Source of the DNA: Welwitschia mirabilis | Lineage: Eukaryota > Gnetophyta > Gnetopsida > Welwitschiales | Direction of reading: 5' to 3' | Assembly: GCA_051453625.1 (NCBI GenBank) | Contig: JBOZIK010000001.1 | Span: 91,407,430-91,471,429 of the forward strand | DNA: 64,000 nt | Shown: positions 25,042 through 38,280 of the stretch, piece after piece | Numbering within the stretch: position 1 is the first letter of the stretch | Layout of the letters: the number at the start of each line of letters is the position of its first letter | The notes under the pieces: model-generated | Told to the model about the DNA's origin: nothing | The model's input: the letters and a program-made list of their open reading frames with translations, nothing else | Database searches by the model: none | Made by a program: the position numbers and the translations under genes

Positions 25042-28000
25042 TAGCCCTTACTAAGCATTTATCAGTCCCTAACAAAGAAAGTGGAAAAAAATAGAAAGTA
25101 TCCAAATTGGAAAAAAAAAACAATAAAACATAATACTCAAGTATAAAGGATCTTATATTGTCAAACATAGAGTGTATCTTATTTTAGCATATCAAAATAA
25201 TATTCCAATTAAACATCATAAGAAAAATATGCATTAAATTCAGAACTATATTTTTAGTTTTATAAAAACATATTTTCAATATACAAATTCATTCTAATTA
25301 GAGCCAATTTTTGATGATTCTAAATATTCCATCTCCATGAGGTAAATAATTTCATCCCAAATTTTAAGTGAAATTACATGTAATGATTAGAAGAACAAAA
25401 CTAAAAGTTTTAAGAATATAAAATAAAAAGTGAAAACCAAGAAGAAAGAACACAAACATAAAATAAGAAATGAAAAGATAAGAGACCAAAGCAAGTTTAA
25501 GCATTATGAAAATGAACATTGAACTACTTAAATCCTAAATACTAATCTCTCAAACATGCTACTTTATTTGAAAAAAAAAGAAATGCAAATCCTTTTAAAA
25601 AATCAAATTGATTACTTTAATTCTATGGAGCTATAAGTAGAAAATGTATGATTAACAGCTTTAGAATTATCTAACTGAATGAGGAGGAGTAAACACATTG
25701 AATTAGAACATATTCTACTTAAAATTGATCATTTATCAATAGTTTTTTATTCCCAATTAAAGGTACATGATTTTAAATTAGTAAAACATCATGGTTTTAT
25801 TTGAATAACGTGAATGAAGATGATAATATACTAATTCAAATTCATATATCATAGCTATAGTCTCAAGAATTAACTTAAAAGATGACTGTGAAACTAATAA
25901 TACTTAATGATGTGATAATCATGGCACACTTCAAGGTGTACCTCCCTTCACCTTTCATTTGTTCCCTTATAGAGTGTTCAATTCTGAACCACTAATCTTG
26001 CTTTTATCACAAGTGATAGAACCCATGAGATAGGACATAGTTCGTTAAGAAATTTTGCCCTCAATGTAATTCTCAAGATAGATTATGAGTGATTATCAAA
26101 AGTTCTCTCATATTATAAATTGATATTTTATTTTTTTAGAAATTATTTTTCTTTTTCTTTTCTTTCTTCCCCTAGAAATATGAAAATAAGCTTTATGCAT
26201 TATCAACGTATTAATAACTTGTAATCTTAGTAAAATGAAGTTGATGAAAAGGCAAAACATACAACATGAACAATTTAGTTAACCACACTTTCCTTCTCCT
26301 AGAATGAGATTTAAAAAGCATTTAAATGGACTTTAATTTAGTTGAAATTGAATTAATCATAAATAAATTACAAAATCCTAAAATGCTTAAACATACTACA
26401 TGATGAAAAACTAGAGTAAAATCAAGCTAATAAATGTGGGAAAAGAAAAACTATTTGAACAATTACATTTACATAAGGGTAAGTGGTGGACATATCCTCA
26501 AGAAAATAAACTTTACAAAATCAATTTCTTCAAGTAGAATGTTGTTATTTTGTTTTCATATATCCCTATGCCAAAAAGATAAAAATTCCAACCTAGTTAT
26601 TGCATTGCACTTTTTCAAAAAAAATAAAGGCCAAGCCATATGGAAATCAATTGATAATACATGAAAGATATTTAATCATGTTTGCATAAAATCAATTAGT
26701 AAAAAATAAAGTATATTAATAACACTTTAATAGCATAAATTTTAGATGCCAAATAAGAGATTAAGAATTGATAAATTTCATTGAAAAATAATCTCTTATT
26801 AAATTGATGTAAAATATGATTGTTATTCTATGACTCATTAATGGCACTACTCAAAGAATGAATTTAAGAAATGCTAGAAGGCTTCTTAGGATGATTAATT
26901 AGGGCATGTTTATTAAGACTAAGAAATTCCCTAAGATTTAACTCAAGACATGAATCTACATTAAGAAGATAAGGCTTTTTCTAATTTAAAATTTCAAGAG
27001 TTTCTAATTCATGTTTTTCAAAATTAGAAGGTAATGTGGTATTAGGAGTAGAAGAAAAGATGGTATTTTGATTTTCATTAGAAAACATCAATGGAAGAGA
27101 TGGATAATTATTTTTAATAGGATTAGAATCTTCAAATTTGATTGCTTCATAGGATGTAAGAAGTTTATTCTCAATTGGATTTTATTAAATCTCTATAAGT
27201 TCTTTTGTATCCTCCTTATCCTCATTATTTGCATCATCATCTTGTTGCATATCATCATTTTTTAAATTATTAGATTCATTAAAAATATCACAAAGAGAAC
27301 TATGATCTCTATCTTCATTGTAGGTTGGGAAATTTTTAGATTTCTCCAGAATTGGTTCTCCCCTTTTACATTGATTTTTTAATAGTAAGTGAATATGAGG
27401 AATATAATCTAATATCTTTATACCATTATGTGGTAATTGTAATCCTAATCATTCTTGTTTAATTGATGAGTTGAAACATTATTATCCTCACTTTGGTTTT
27501 CTTCTATTGGATATTAATCATTTAAAATTTCATCATCAAAATAGAAGTTATTACTAGGTATAGTTATTTTGATGTTTTCCTTCTCATTCTGAAAGTAAAA
27601 GATAGTAGACATTATTCTTTAAGATTGAGAATGATGTGATGCAAGAAAATATTTAGGTATTTGTTCTTCTAACATTATTTGTTAAATTATGCCTATAAGA
27701 CTTGCAATGTTTTTGTTGGTAGTCTCTTGCATTTGCTTCATATTCTCACTAGTAGTCTTGTGCATTTTCCTACATTCTTCTATTGAATCATGAAGTAAAT
27801 CATCTTGGTTGCTTTAGTAGATAGAAGAACTTGTGGGGTACAATAAATCTATTTCTTCTCCATATTCCTCTATTAAAAAAAGAAGTATGTAAATCTATTA
27901 TAGAATGATTTCTTTAATGAAGTAGGAGTCCTAAAATGTCTTAACTCATCATCATTATTGTTACATAAAGGCTGAAAAGAAGAATGGAAAAAAGAGGAAA

Positions 28001-28508
28001 GTTAAAAGCAGGAAGGGTCTTAATTCCTAATTTCAACATCATTTTTCATTAGCAGCTTGCTTCTTTTCCTGCAAATATTTTATGTAATATTCTTTTACAA
28101 TTATCCATAGATAATAAGGGTATAACATGAATAATTAAATTAAATAGTAAGTAAGATAATCACTAGGATCTCACAAAGTGCAATGTGTATATTAATCTTA
28201 CTAACCAAGAATTTTGCAATATTAAAACCATGAGATAAATCTAAATATTAGATGGTGATATCTAAGATTGAACTAGATACAAATAGTAGGCCTAAAGTGG
28301 TAGTCTTTAAGTCTACACATAAAGTAAAGCTAACATAGAAATAAAAACTAAGAGAAATTAAAATGCAACCTAGGCTTTAAAAACAAAAACTTAAGATAAT
28401 CTAAGAAAAGAATAAACTATATGTATAATACTACACAAGTAAACAATTTAAAAAAAAATTATTTACTTATGCAAATGAGAATTAACCTTCTAAATTTTCT
28501 TGAACTCC
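25042..28508 (-). pseudogene. Element C internal region with gag-tail remnant
   Basis: On the minus strand about 27850-27450 gives a helical, Met/Gln-rich run (MHKTTSENMKQMQETTNKN) and then an acidic stretch (NFYFDDEIL), as in the C-terminal tail of Athila/Tat gag. No capsid, protease, RT or integrase motif was found in the rest, which is AT-rich. The frames at 26434-26664 and 27068-27265 on the plus strand are not credible. Confidence 0.45.
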
Positions 28509-28526
28509 TTCTCACTAATGATGTCA
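28509..28526 (-). promoter_or_regulatory. Primer-binding site of element C (decayed)
   Basis: The minus strand TGACATCATTAGTGAG compares with TGGCGCCGTTGC-type PBS. Differences are mostly G-to-A and C-to-T. It lies four bases from the LTR edge. Confidence 0.6.
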
Positions 28527-28529
28527 ATT

Positions 28530-30105
28530 TATTAGGGTACATACCATGACCTTCTTGTATTTAATTAATCATCTTTAAATATAACTTATAATCTTAGTAT
28601 CTAATTCATATAAAACACATTAGTATAGGGAGTTATCCCAAAATTCATACTCTAGAGATGTATTCTAAGTACATCTAGAAAATTTCTTCATTTAAAAAAG
28701 GAATTAGAATGATTTTCTATTTAATTTAGAATAATAAACAAATAACAATGTAATTTTAATTGTAATGCAAGAATGAAATGCAATCCTAAATGTAGTTTAC
28801 TAACCAAGTTAACCAATATATTATCATCTAGATTGGCCTCTATAATCTATATTAATTACAAGTTAAGTTCTCTTTAATTGTAACTAACATAGAATATAAA
28901 GAATATAAGACAAAAAGTAATAGACAAAAATGATAGTTTTATTAATCAAAGTGCTCTTACATCAACTTTAAAGTGATCACTCCTCAATGTAGGAAACACA
29001 ACCCAATACTAAGGTAATCTCCTCTCCTAAGCTAGATCAATCCCATGCTTAATTAAACTTCAAATCATCACAAGAACAAACAATGAATGAAAGATAAAAA
29101 ATAAGAAACTAAAGGCAGATATTATGGTTTAGGTCACTAAGGAATAATAATAAACCAAAAGAAATTATATCATTGGTTTTGTAATATACGGAATACATTA
29201 TACATTCATTATAGTTATTATCCTATTGGATATCATCCAGATGACCACATGGATGACATGTGATTTTTTTTCTAATGACTAATAGTCCTCCACATGTCAT
29301 TCTTAGTGTAATGCTTAAGTGTCATCTGAACAACCATATAGATGACTATTAGTAAAAAAAATAAACTTGCTATTTATGTATACTAGTTATCATCCTCTAT
29401 GTATCATTCAAACAAGTAAATGGATAACAACTATAATAATTGCTATACTAACCTACTACTACAACTCTGTAATAGTAACTTTCATATAGTAACTTGATGT
29501 CATCCTAGTTTTCATCCGAATGACGAGGTAGAAAATAGCTACAGTAATTGATATAGTAATTTATAACATGCTATAGTAACCTATTGTCAGTCTTTAAGTG
29601 TTGTTAACAGAGTGTCATCCCGATTAGGTAAACGATAGCTACAGTAACTACTATAGTAACATGCTACAATAACTCTCTTACAGTGACTTTCTTATAGTAA
29701 CTTTCGCTAGATGATGCACTTTTATCATTCATATCATCCCTCGTCATCATCTCTTAGTCTAAGATTGACTTCTCAGTTGTCAAAGCATCAAAAATAACTC
29801 TAAAAGCATCCAAATTGATCGTATCGATCCCTATTGAGCATCATAATGATAGATAGAATCATCTCAATGGTATTACATTTTATTATTATCTCCTAATTTG
29901 GATTTAAAAACAATATTATAAGGAACTTAAATGTCACATATCTTAAAGATCATCCATAAATCGTGAGAAATGTTGGAAAACTATCCTTTCTTATTCATCA
30001 CAATGGCTAGTATGCTTTTATTCTCATTTGATTAAAAACCTACTTAAATAGACCTAAAACATACGTTAAAAATTATGTTAAATATGGTCAATTTGTCTCA
30101 TAACA
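28530..30105 (-). repeat. Element C 5' LTR (right copy)
   Basis: About 1.58 kb, partner of 23491-25041, ending CATAACA at 30105. Element A sequence resumes at the next base. It contains the second CTATAGTAAC array (29415-29700). Confidence 0.85.
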
Positions 30106-30184
30106 AATAGCTATTTTAATATCTTCAACTATGCCAAATTAGTCAATTTTACTTGGTCTAAATGTCAATTTTTACATGTTAACA
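30106..30184 (-). repeat. Element A 5' LTR, piece 3 of 3
   Basis: It matches 15220-15296 of the left LTR (CTATTTTAATATC through CATGTTAACA). It marks the outer right border of A. Confidence 0.85.
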
Positions 30185-30189
30185 AAATC

Positions 30190-31163
30190 ACTAGTTTCAT
30201 GCTTATCAGAAGCTCTAGCATATATATTTCCACCACTAGTTCTTTTGAATTTAGGTGCCTCAAGATTATCTAATCATTTAATGATATGGTCTAATTTCTT
30301 TAGTAGGATTATTTTCTCATCAATCTTAAATTTTTTTCATGCTATAGCTCTATGGTCTAGTTTTGATTACTTTAGTATTTCTAACAAGTTTATTTTAATT
30401 TTAAAGTACTTACCTATTTTTTATAAACTTTTTTATGATTCATATGATTCTTTAGATGTAATATTTTCACCACTTAGAATCTTTTTTATTTAACTATTGT
30501 GTGCACTTACTCCTCCATCAAAAAGTTTAAAGGTATTCAAGCCTTAAAATCATGTTATGGAAATCTCATTTATATTTCTTTAATCACTCAAAGATCTTAT
30601 GAAAATGTTCTTTTTCTTATTAATATAAAGTTATCTTAAATTCATTGGTTTTATAGGTTAGAAAATATTTATTTAAGAATTTACTTATAAGGCCTCTTCA
30701 TGGTCTGATAGAACAACGTTTTAGGTTATGTAACCAAGATTTTTCTTTTTCTTCTAAAGAGAATAGGGAACTTTTCATCCTTGATATTTAACCTTTATTT
30801 ATTATGGTTTAAACTAAATCCTCAAAGTCTCTTAAGTGTTCATAAGACCCTTCAAAATCTAGGTCATAAAATTTAGATTAAAAAATCAATAATAGATGAC
30901 TTTATGTTAATTTTGTTGTAAAAACATACCATAATGTAAACTTAAACACTTAAGTTGTCGTAATGCTTTTAAATTTTTCTTAGATGACTCTTAACATGCA
31001 TTGTCTTTATTTTTTCAAACATAGCTAACTTGGCTACAAAAATATTAATATGGTTTTCACTTAAGACCTCACTAGTTTTAAATGAGGATTCTAAATAATA
31101 TTTGTTAAAATCAATGTCATAGTCTTTTAAGAGTGCTAGTTTTTCATCAATTTTTCTATCCAA
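30190..31163 (-). pseudogene. Element E: Athila-like gag (capsid) remnant
   Basis: Read on the minus strand. 31163-30969 is open (MDRKIDEKLALLKDY...). About 30870-30540 gives, through stops, a classic gypsy capsid order: GSYEHLRDFEDLV, FSLEEKEKSWLHNL, LISKFLNKYFLTYKTNE, HFHKIFE.LKKYK. These correspond to family blocks P..HL..F..., LFP.SL..KA..WL, F...F.P, E....W.RF. About 30300-30190 gives KLDHIIK.LDNLEAPKFKR then SGGNIYARASDKHETS, as after capsid. The reading runs straight to the border of A, and the protease continues beyond A at 13899. The plus-strand 105-codon frame at 30176-30493 is the antisense shadow of this gag. Confidence 0.72.
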
Positions 31164-31730
31164 TAATGCATAAAACCATTCTTATAAGAAACCATTAAGA
31201 AAAATTAATAGAACTTACTAAACCATAGTTTTCATAAAGAATGATGAATAAAATCAAAAAAACCATGATGACAATAATAGAAGTGATAATGATGTTGATT
31301 AATTTCTAAAGTTTACATGGAAAAGACAAATAGGAAATAATTTAAGAAATTATACTATTTAACAGAATACATATAATAAAAAATAATTATCCTCTAAAAA
31401 TTTTATTCATAAAATACAATTACCTGTTAATGGTGAAACATATAAAGAGATTCCATAAATTAATAAAACTAGACATATCCTCTATACAAATACGAATGTA
31501 AAAACAAGAATATATCACACTTGTATAAAAGGATTATTTCATATACATATCTACAGTGATTTTCCATAGCTTCATGATCTATGATCCAAATGCATGTAGT
31601 TCCTATAAAATACATATAGGATTTCTTTTTTTTTTTCATAATTTTAATAATAGTATATTAGAAACTAGAAAAATTTAAAAAAATCATAAGGAAAAACCAT
31701 TCTTAAGAATCCAAGGAATAAGTATTGTAA
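31164..31730 (-). other. Element E 5' leader
   Basis: AT-rich, with no ORF, between PBS and gag. It does not show the duplicated leader motif seen in A, D and F. Confidence 0.5.
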
Positions 31731-31748
31731 TCCCTAGCAATAACACCA
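31731..31748 (-). promoter_or_regulatory. Primer-binding site of element E (decayed)
   Basis: The minus strand reads TGGTGTTATTGCTAGGGA, four transitions from the TGGCGCCGTTGC consensus within the first 12 bases. It is followed by the usual TAGGGA-like extension. Confidence 0.75.
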
Positions 31749-31753
31749 AAAAA

Positions 31754-33900
31754 TTACTACATCTTGAATTCTATAATAGATTGTGATCTATGAAAGATGT
31801 GCCCTAGTAGTTAAGGTATAGATAGAAGTTTTAAATAATAAACTAGGGCTTTTATTATAGTCTAGGTATCCTTAATTGTTATTCTCTCACAAGAAAGGTA
31901 AAGGTATTTCAATCTTACAAGAAGTAGTAAATGTTTCAAAGATTATTTTAAGCATAATAATGGTATGAAAAGTAATTAAGAAAAGTATTTAATTGATTTG
32001 ATATTTCCTTTAAGGAATTAAAAATAACTATTCATGTAGCAATCTCTTATGCATACTTTATCCAAATAAGAATTATTTCACTATATACAATTTTATTTCC
32101 TACATAGGAAATGAATTATTCTACTATAGATTATAAATGTAAAGAAAGTATAAGTATGAAATTACAACATCTTACAATAAAATGTAGGAAGAGACTCAAA
32201 TATCATGAAAGATATGATCTATTATCATATAAATTAGCTAAATCCTAAAAGGAATTAAAGGTATAATTCTATAAAATAATTAAAAAGAAATATCTATAAA
32301 ACACTATTGCATAATTAAGAATCTTTCATTGAATTAGATATGAAGAAATAAATAATATTTAATTACAAATTAAATTACATTTACAAATGATGCAGTCACT
32401 GCAGAGGTTACTAAATTACAAATCAAATATATGGGAATGCATGATAGATGCCATATGAATAATTATTCCCTCATAGGTAAGAGGGAGAAAAAAGGCTTAG
32501 AACCTCATGATAAGATAAACCTTCATCATAGTTATTCAAATCTAGATCTAACGTTATAAAGATCAAATGGATGATGACACATGGCACTCTGATCATGGTA
32601 AACTTCAAGCTTTAGAATCAATCAGGAGATGAATAAAGAATGATATATGATTATCCCTTAAGGTCTTATAGTATTTTGTATCTCTTCTTAGGGCTAAAGT
32701 TATCGACTATTCCGTCCTTGTTATTAACAAATAAGAAACAACATATTTTCTTAATTGATAGGACATAAATATGTAGCCTTTATCCTCGTAGATTTGTTTA
32801 GCTCTAGGTTATAAGGTTAATCTATCATCTTAGCTNNNNNNNNNNNNNNNNNNNNNNNNNNNNNNNNNNNNNNNNNNNNNNNNNNNNNNNNNNNNNNNNN
32901 NNNNNNNNNNNNNNNNNNNNNNNNNNNNNNNNNNNTAATCTATCATCTTAGCATTTAATTATCTTATCTTAATTTATGTAACTCACTTTTCTCCATAATG
33001 ATGGTAACACTGGTGGTCTAGGTAATAGCGCTAATACCTTTACCTAGTTTGACTCCAATAAAGTTTAGGTAGCAAGGGTGATCTATACATAAAATAGAAA
33101 AGTTAGTTCTTTTAATAACAATTTTAGTAATTAATAGATAAACATGATTAGTATTAAGTTAATTATAAATATGGTATCTATCCTTAAAAATAAATTAATT
33201 TTACTAAATTTAAGGTATTGAATATGTAAAAACTTAAGTATTAATAAAACTTCATGATGAGACGAGCCCTCCTCATAGTCCTAGGAATTTTGGCTTGAGA
33301 ATGATAAAATTCAAATGAAATATAAATTAAATGCATCAATGGATTATATCTAAGAGATAACATTGATTAGATTATGATTGATTCTTGAGGAGCCTTTGCT
33401 TACATAAGCTTCCTTAGGATTTTAAACTACATTAGTTCATCATTGTTATTGACAAATATTTATTCACATATCTCCTTGGATTTTAAGACTTTGATATGTA
33501 ATCCTTAGTCTTATCAAGCTTTACTTTAGCATTTCAAATAATAGTCTAACTTTAGCTTTAGGATGTAGGATTTAACTAATACTTTATCCTTTATTTTACA
33601 TCCTACTCTTTTCAAGACCTAATCCTGCTAAGCATACTAGTGGCACCACTATTTTGGATGATGGCATTTGGGCTATTTGACTTCCATGAAAACTAGGTAG
33701 CTTAGCATGACCTATAAATAAAATACCACAAATTAGTCCTTTTTAAATAATATTTTCATAAATTAAAGGCTAAAACATAATTAACAATGCTAAAATAATG
33801 AATATAGCATTTATGTCTTAAAATATAGTATGTACTAAATTTTAAGAGGTAAAATGTGTAAAAATTCAAGTGTAAATAGGATGATAGAAAGATATATGGC
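31754..33900 (-). repeat. Probable 5' LTR of element E with internal tandem duplication
   Basis: The sequence abutting the PBS should be LTR, but the second LTR was not found, so the right border is a guess. Within it two diverged copies of a unit of roughly 630 bp (about 32480-33245 including the gap, and 33246-33880) share blocks. These are CATGATRAGAYRARCC, CTTGTTATTRACAAATA, then AACACTGGTGGTCTAGG versus TAGTGGCACCACTATTTTGG, then GGTAGC..G.G.TGA.CTATA.ATAAAATA. Gap 32836-32935 lies in the first copy. Confidence 0.5.
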
Positions 33901-36900
33901 TAAACCAAAATAGAGTCATTAGAATTCATTAATTAAAATGTTAAAGTATATAAAGAAAATAAGACACTTTACTTTTATTTTAATAGGGTGATAACTTTAG
34001 AGTTAGATTTTTTAAAATTGAAAGGGGTTATTAAAACAATAAAAAGTTTACAATAGAATATCCAATGTTATTGGTTTCTCAATGAATGTCTTAGAGACTC
34101 AAACACAAAAAACTATAATGAATTCATCAACTCAAATATAGTATAACAACAAATAAAACAAGAGAGAAGGTAATCTAAGGGAATAAAGTTATTAAAGATT
34201 TTAGATCTTCTGCAAAATGAAATATAAATCTCTATGTTAACAAAGAATATAGTGTTTTTTTTACTTAAGGAAGCATATTAAATCAAGATTATACATGAAA
34301 TGAGAATTAACTCTAAATGATATGATAGATATTTAGTATGCATTATTGATAAATCAACTTGTAATCATTCTAACAAAGTCACTTAGTAGCTTCACTACTT
34401 TAGAAATATGCTAAGAGTTTACATCAAATCCTCTTAAGCCAACAAGAGGAAGTTATCTAAAAGATTTACTGTTTAGCATTCAAGACTGTCTAAGCTATAT
34501 GTTTATTTAATATTGAGGTTTTTCTCTAAGAAATTCAATTTCCTTAATAAATAGTCTTTTTTTATATTCATTATTATTATTATTGTATCAATCATGTTAC
34601 ATACTATTCTAAGCATGGTGTTCTAAATTTAAGTCAAGGATTAGAGCCTTATGGCTTATACCTTTATTTATTAAGGCCATATTTATGGGAATAAATGTAA
34701 TGCTTAAAAACTTTTAAAAGATGATTTTAGTAGTTAAACAATGATAAAAATATAGTTGAAAAATATTATCCCATCAATTGTACATATTGCTTATATGTGA
34801 ATGCTAGGGTTATTAATATCTTTTCATTCTATATCAGTTTTTCTATTGTTTGAATTTCACCTCAACTTTACTTTTGTCAATTAAGTGAGAGATGAAAATT
34901 TGATGAATAACTCCTAGGATAAAATGGATGACCATAAATTTTCATTTGGCTAAGCAAACTAGCAATCTTAGTATTACAATATGGTTTTCCATGAATTTAA
35001 AAAAAAAAACTATAAGAATAACTTCCAAAAATAAAACATTAATGAAAAATAATAAATAATAAAAGGTATAATAGTTATTATGAATGCATGAAGGTGGTGA
35101 ATTTCCATGATATTATTCATTAAATTACAAAATTAAAAGGTATAGATAACAATACAAAACTAAAAACTAGTGATGAAACTTTAAAACTTATATTACAAAG
35201 ACTTCATTTATGAATATGAAAGTATGATAGAACCTAATTTGTAATGAAGATGGGATTATGCTATGTATAAAGAATTTCCTATGCATCTTTATATTATCCT
35301 TGATACATACATAAATAAATTAAAACTTTGAAAGCTAAAGGAAAACATAATTGTTGAATGATTTAACACCTAGGTTTTTTTTAATTTCAAACTTTGCTAC
35401 AAGTTGTTAATATTTACCAACCAAGCCATTATCTCAAGTCCATAAACAAAGTATCATTAACAAAATTTACCATCCCTACATAAGAAAAGTAGGCAAGCAA
35501 TAAAAAAAAAAAAATAGAAAAAGAAAAAGAGAGAATGAGAGAGAGAAGGGAAAAAAAGAACTAAGTCCTCATTATTGAACATGGTTTTCTTCAGCTCCTT
35601 CATTTCTCAAATTTAACCTTCACTGTATAACTCAAATTTTTTCCTTACTTATCAATCTCCTTTATCATTTAATTCATCCCTTTTATGATACATTTTTAAT
35701 ACTATTTGACTTATTGATTTTACTTCTATATTTAATACAACTTTATCTTTTTACATTTGTAATTTAAACTTAAAGGAATTAAACTTCCAAAGGCAGTATT
35801 AGATGCATCTCAAAATAAAGGTTATTCCTTAAAGAAAAAAATGGTTAGAGAAATGAAATGTAGATTTGCTATTTTTAAAAATAATGTAAGTTAAATTGAA
35901 AAGATAGTTTAGCAAAAGAAAGTATAACAAATCTCCTTTAACTAAGATGGAGAGAGAAACTTTTATTCTAATAAGATTAGAGGAGCAAACTATATTGAAG
36001 AACCCTTTTATTTAAATGCTATAGTTCTAGTTAAAATTTAAGGATTAATTAGTAAAGTAAAAATGAGTAGTTATCATATTAAGAATAAAATAGAAACATA
36101 GTATAATAGTCCGAGAAAGCAACACACATGTAGTTTATATTTAGCGCAATCCATTAAAAACAAAGAACATGTTTTTCTTTAGTTCTTTAAAACTTATTTG
36201 TTAAGAGCAAAGATGGAACATAACTATTGATGGTTTATGTTCTTTGTTTCAACTACCTTCATTCTTTCTTGGTCATTATTTTGAAGTTGTATATAAGTTA
36301 TTTTGACTTGTAACTTTTTTCATCCCATTAATCCTATTGGTCTTTAAAGATGTTATAAGACAATTTTCATTATCATTTTATTTATTTAATATCTGTTACT
36401 ATTTTTTAAAATTTTAATTTAATTAATCTATTGTTAAAATTTTAGACTTTTAAAACTCTTTTTTCTCTCTTTTAACCTAATAATATTAGGAGAGGTTGTT
36501 ACATCTCAAAAAGTAATTTGATATTAATTTTTTACAAAATCCAAAATACATAGTAAGTACGATATTTAAAAAACTTATGATAACTCTTTAAAGAAAGTGA
36601 AACTAAAAATGAAGTTTTTATGACTAGGAAATACATCATATAATAATTAAAGAAAAAGTTTTGAAAAATTTATTTAAAAAAACTTTAACATCATTTATTA
36701 CATGATCTTCAAGTGATGTAAAACCACTCTCCTAGTCTTTGCTCTATGCATTGGTTATAGATTATGAAGAGGTTAGCATGGAGGCCTAATCACAAAGAAT
36801 GTAACAGGGAATAACTAGATAAGAAGGCACTTGTAAAACTAGGCAAGGTCTGTTTGACCCCTTTTCCAATAGCTTCATACTAAACTTTGCTACGTAAGTG

Positions 36901-38280
36901 TGGATTTTAAAAGTAATGCTTTATAAAGTTGGTTTAAAATCTAAAAAATAGAGTTATAGATTATTTAAAAGATATAATTATATTAGTCTCTCTAAATTAC
37001 ATGAAGGATGTATAGTATGAACTAGAATCTTTAAAGATGTTGTGAATCTCCAAGAAGAATATGATTCCAATTTGGATGAAATCCTTGAAAGAATAGAAGA
37101 ACCACTTTCATGCATTTGAAGCCATATATCAATAAATGTAGCAATGTCAAAAATTATGTTTGTTACTGGAAAAAGGACATGTAATAGCTATAATTCCTAG
37201 ATGGAGAAGCTTTTTATCAACAGGTAAACATTAATAACCAGGGTATCATAAGAAAGGTTTTTCTTTTAGAAAATCAAGTAACTTTTAGATTGTTTGAGCT
37301 CTTTATATCCATCAATTTTCCAAGGTATTCCATAATTTATCATAATAAGTCTTAATAGATATGTTTTCCAAAAACATATGATAGTCTTCGCCTATAACAC
37401 CCTCTTTTTTTTTTCCCCTCCACCTCCTTTTTTTGCTTTGTAAAGATAAAAAGACTACCATCTTTTCACTATACTGCATTTATATGTTAAACATAATCAA
37501 GTTGAACATGAACTACATTCAAAATCTAAGAAATAAAGTCTTTTTTTCTTGTGTTTTTCTTTTTTGGGAGCATTTGAGCTATAATAAATTGCTTCAAGGT
37601 TTTCCATGAAATCCATTAATTATTCAAATTAAAAAAGGAAGAAAAATACTATACCACTTGAATATGTAATAAGTTTTCTATCTCATATTTAGTGACTTAG
37701 TTATCTTGTTCCATGACTACAACATCAAAATTCATAATGCAATGTAATCATTAAATCAAAGGTCATTTTTTCCATCATATGAGGCTTTCGCAACAATTAG
37801 TCCTATTAGGAAGCCTTTGAGTTGATGACAAGAATTTGCCTTCTTGAACTTATGACAAAAAAATATTCAAAAGAATGCATAAGAACATATGATATCAATA
37901 AGAACAATGAATATGTAATTTCTTCAATACTAAATGTGATGGTCGTGAAAAACATTTATAGGCACATCCCTCCTAAAACCTGTTAAAATACTAAAGAAAT
38001 TTTCCTGATATGAAAATTTGTAAGATAAGATATGTTACCTTGCATGATGATTACCTTACAACCAATTAGATACAAATTAGATTCTAGCATGTTTTGAGGT
38101 GTCATTGCTCATGACATCCATGAACTATTAGTTAACGTTTTTTAAATATCTATATCTTTCATACATAAGCCCTTATGATCTTAACAGGTTTTTTTATGAA
38201 TCTCATCTATACTTTTACCTTCATAGCTTTACTATATCTTAGATGAATACATGTTATCATTTTTACTTATCTTACCAACA
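33901..38280. other. AT-rich DNA, no feature recognised
   Basis: 4.4 kb without a coding remnant, LTR end or RNA that I can support. A purine run (A-rich then GAGAGAA) lies at about 35500-35555, and a pyrimidine run at about 37405-37440. Probably very old transposon sequence. Confidence 0.45.

Larger units (their letters stand above)
23491..30105 (-). mobile_element. Element C: second LTR element nested in the LTR of A
   Basis: Long direct repeats at 23491-25041 and about 28530-30105 enclose about 3.5 kb. Both begin near TTAGGGTACATA and end CTCATAACA. On the minus strand a decayed PBS (TGACATCATTAGTGAG) abuts the right LTR and a purine-rich tract (AGTAAGGGCTA) precedes the left one, giving minus orientation. 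The internal region is too short for a full gypsy pol, and only a gag tail is seen. The LTRs are unrelated to those of A, D and F, so this is a second short gypsy family. The site duplication is unclear. Confidence 0.82.
13900..30184 (-). mobile_element. Element A: Athila-derived LTR element with nested B and C
   Basis: The left LTR (13900-15296) matches three separated pieces of a right LTR (19601-20109, 22685-23490, 30106-30184). These sum to about 1.39 kb, the same length as the left copy. The breaks are exactly where B and C inserted. On the minus strand a decayed PBS lies at 19594-19577, next to the right LTR, and a purine-rich tract (GTTAGAAGG) precedes the left LTR, so transcription ran right to left. 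The flanks GAAAT (13895-13899) and AAAAT (30184-30188) may be a decayed 5-bp target duplication. The own internal region is only about 4.3 kb and has no RT or integrase, so A is non-autonomous. It sits inside gag-protease of element E. Confidence 0.85.

Noticed and set aside
26434-27265. Small plus-strand frames in element C
   Set aside because: Antisense to the internal region of C, low complexity, no domain.
24380-29700. CRISPR-like arrays
   Set aside because: The repeated CTATAGTAAC units are short, palindromic and irregular, lie in LTRs of a plant element and have no unique spacers or cas genes.
30176-30493. 105-codon plus-strand frame
   Set aside because: Antisense of the gag remnant of element E.
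30969-31163. Pararetrovirus (endogenous caulimovirid) protein
   Set aside because: Considered because of the Lys/Glu-rich start. The downstream blocks match Ty3/gypsy capsid order and an Athila-type PBS sits upstream.
37400-37440. Possible terminator or polypyrimidine splice signal
   Set aside because: Only a T/C-rich run in AT-rich DNA with no gene next to it.
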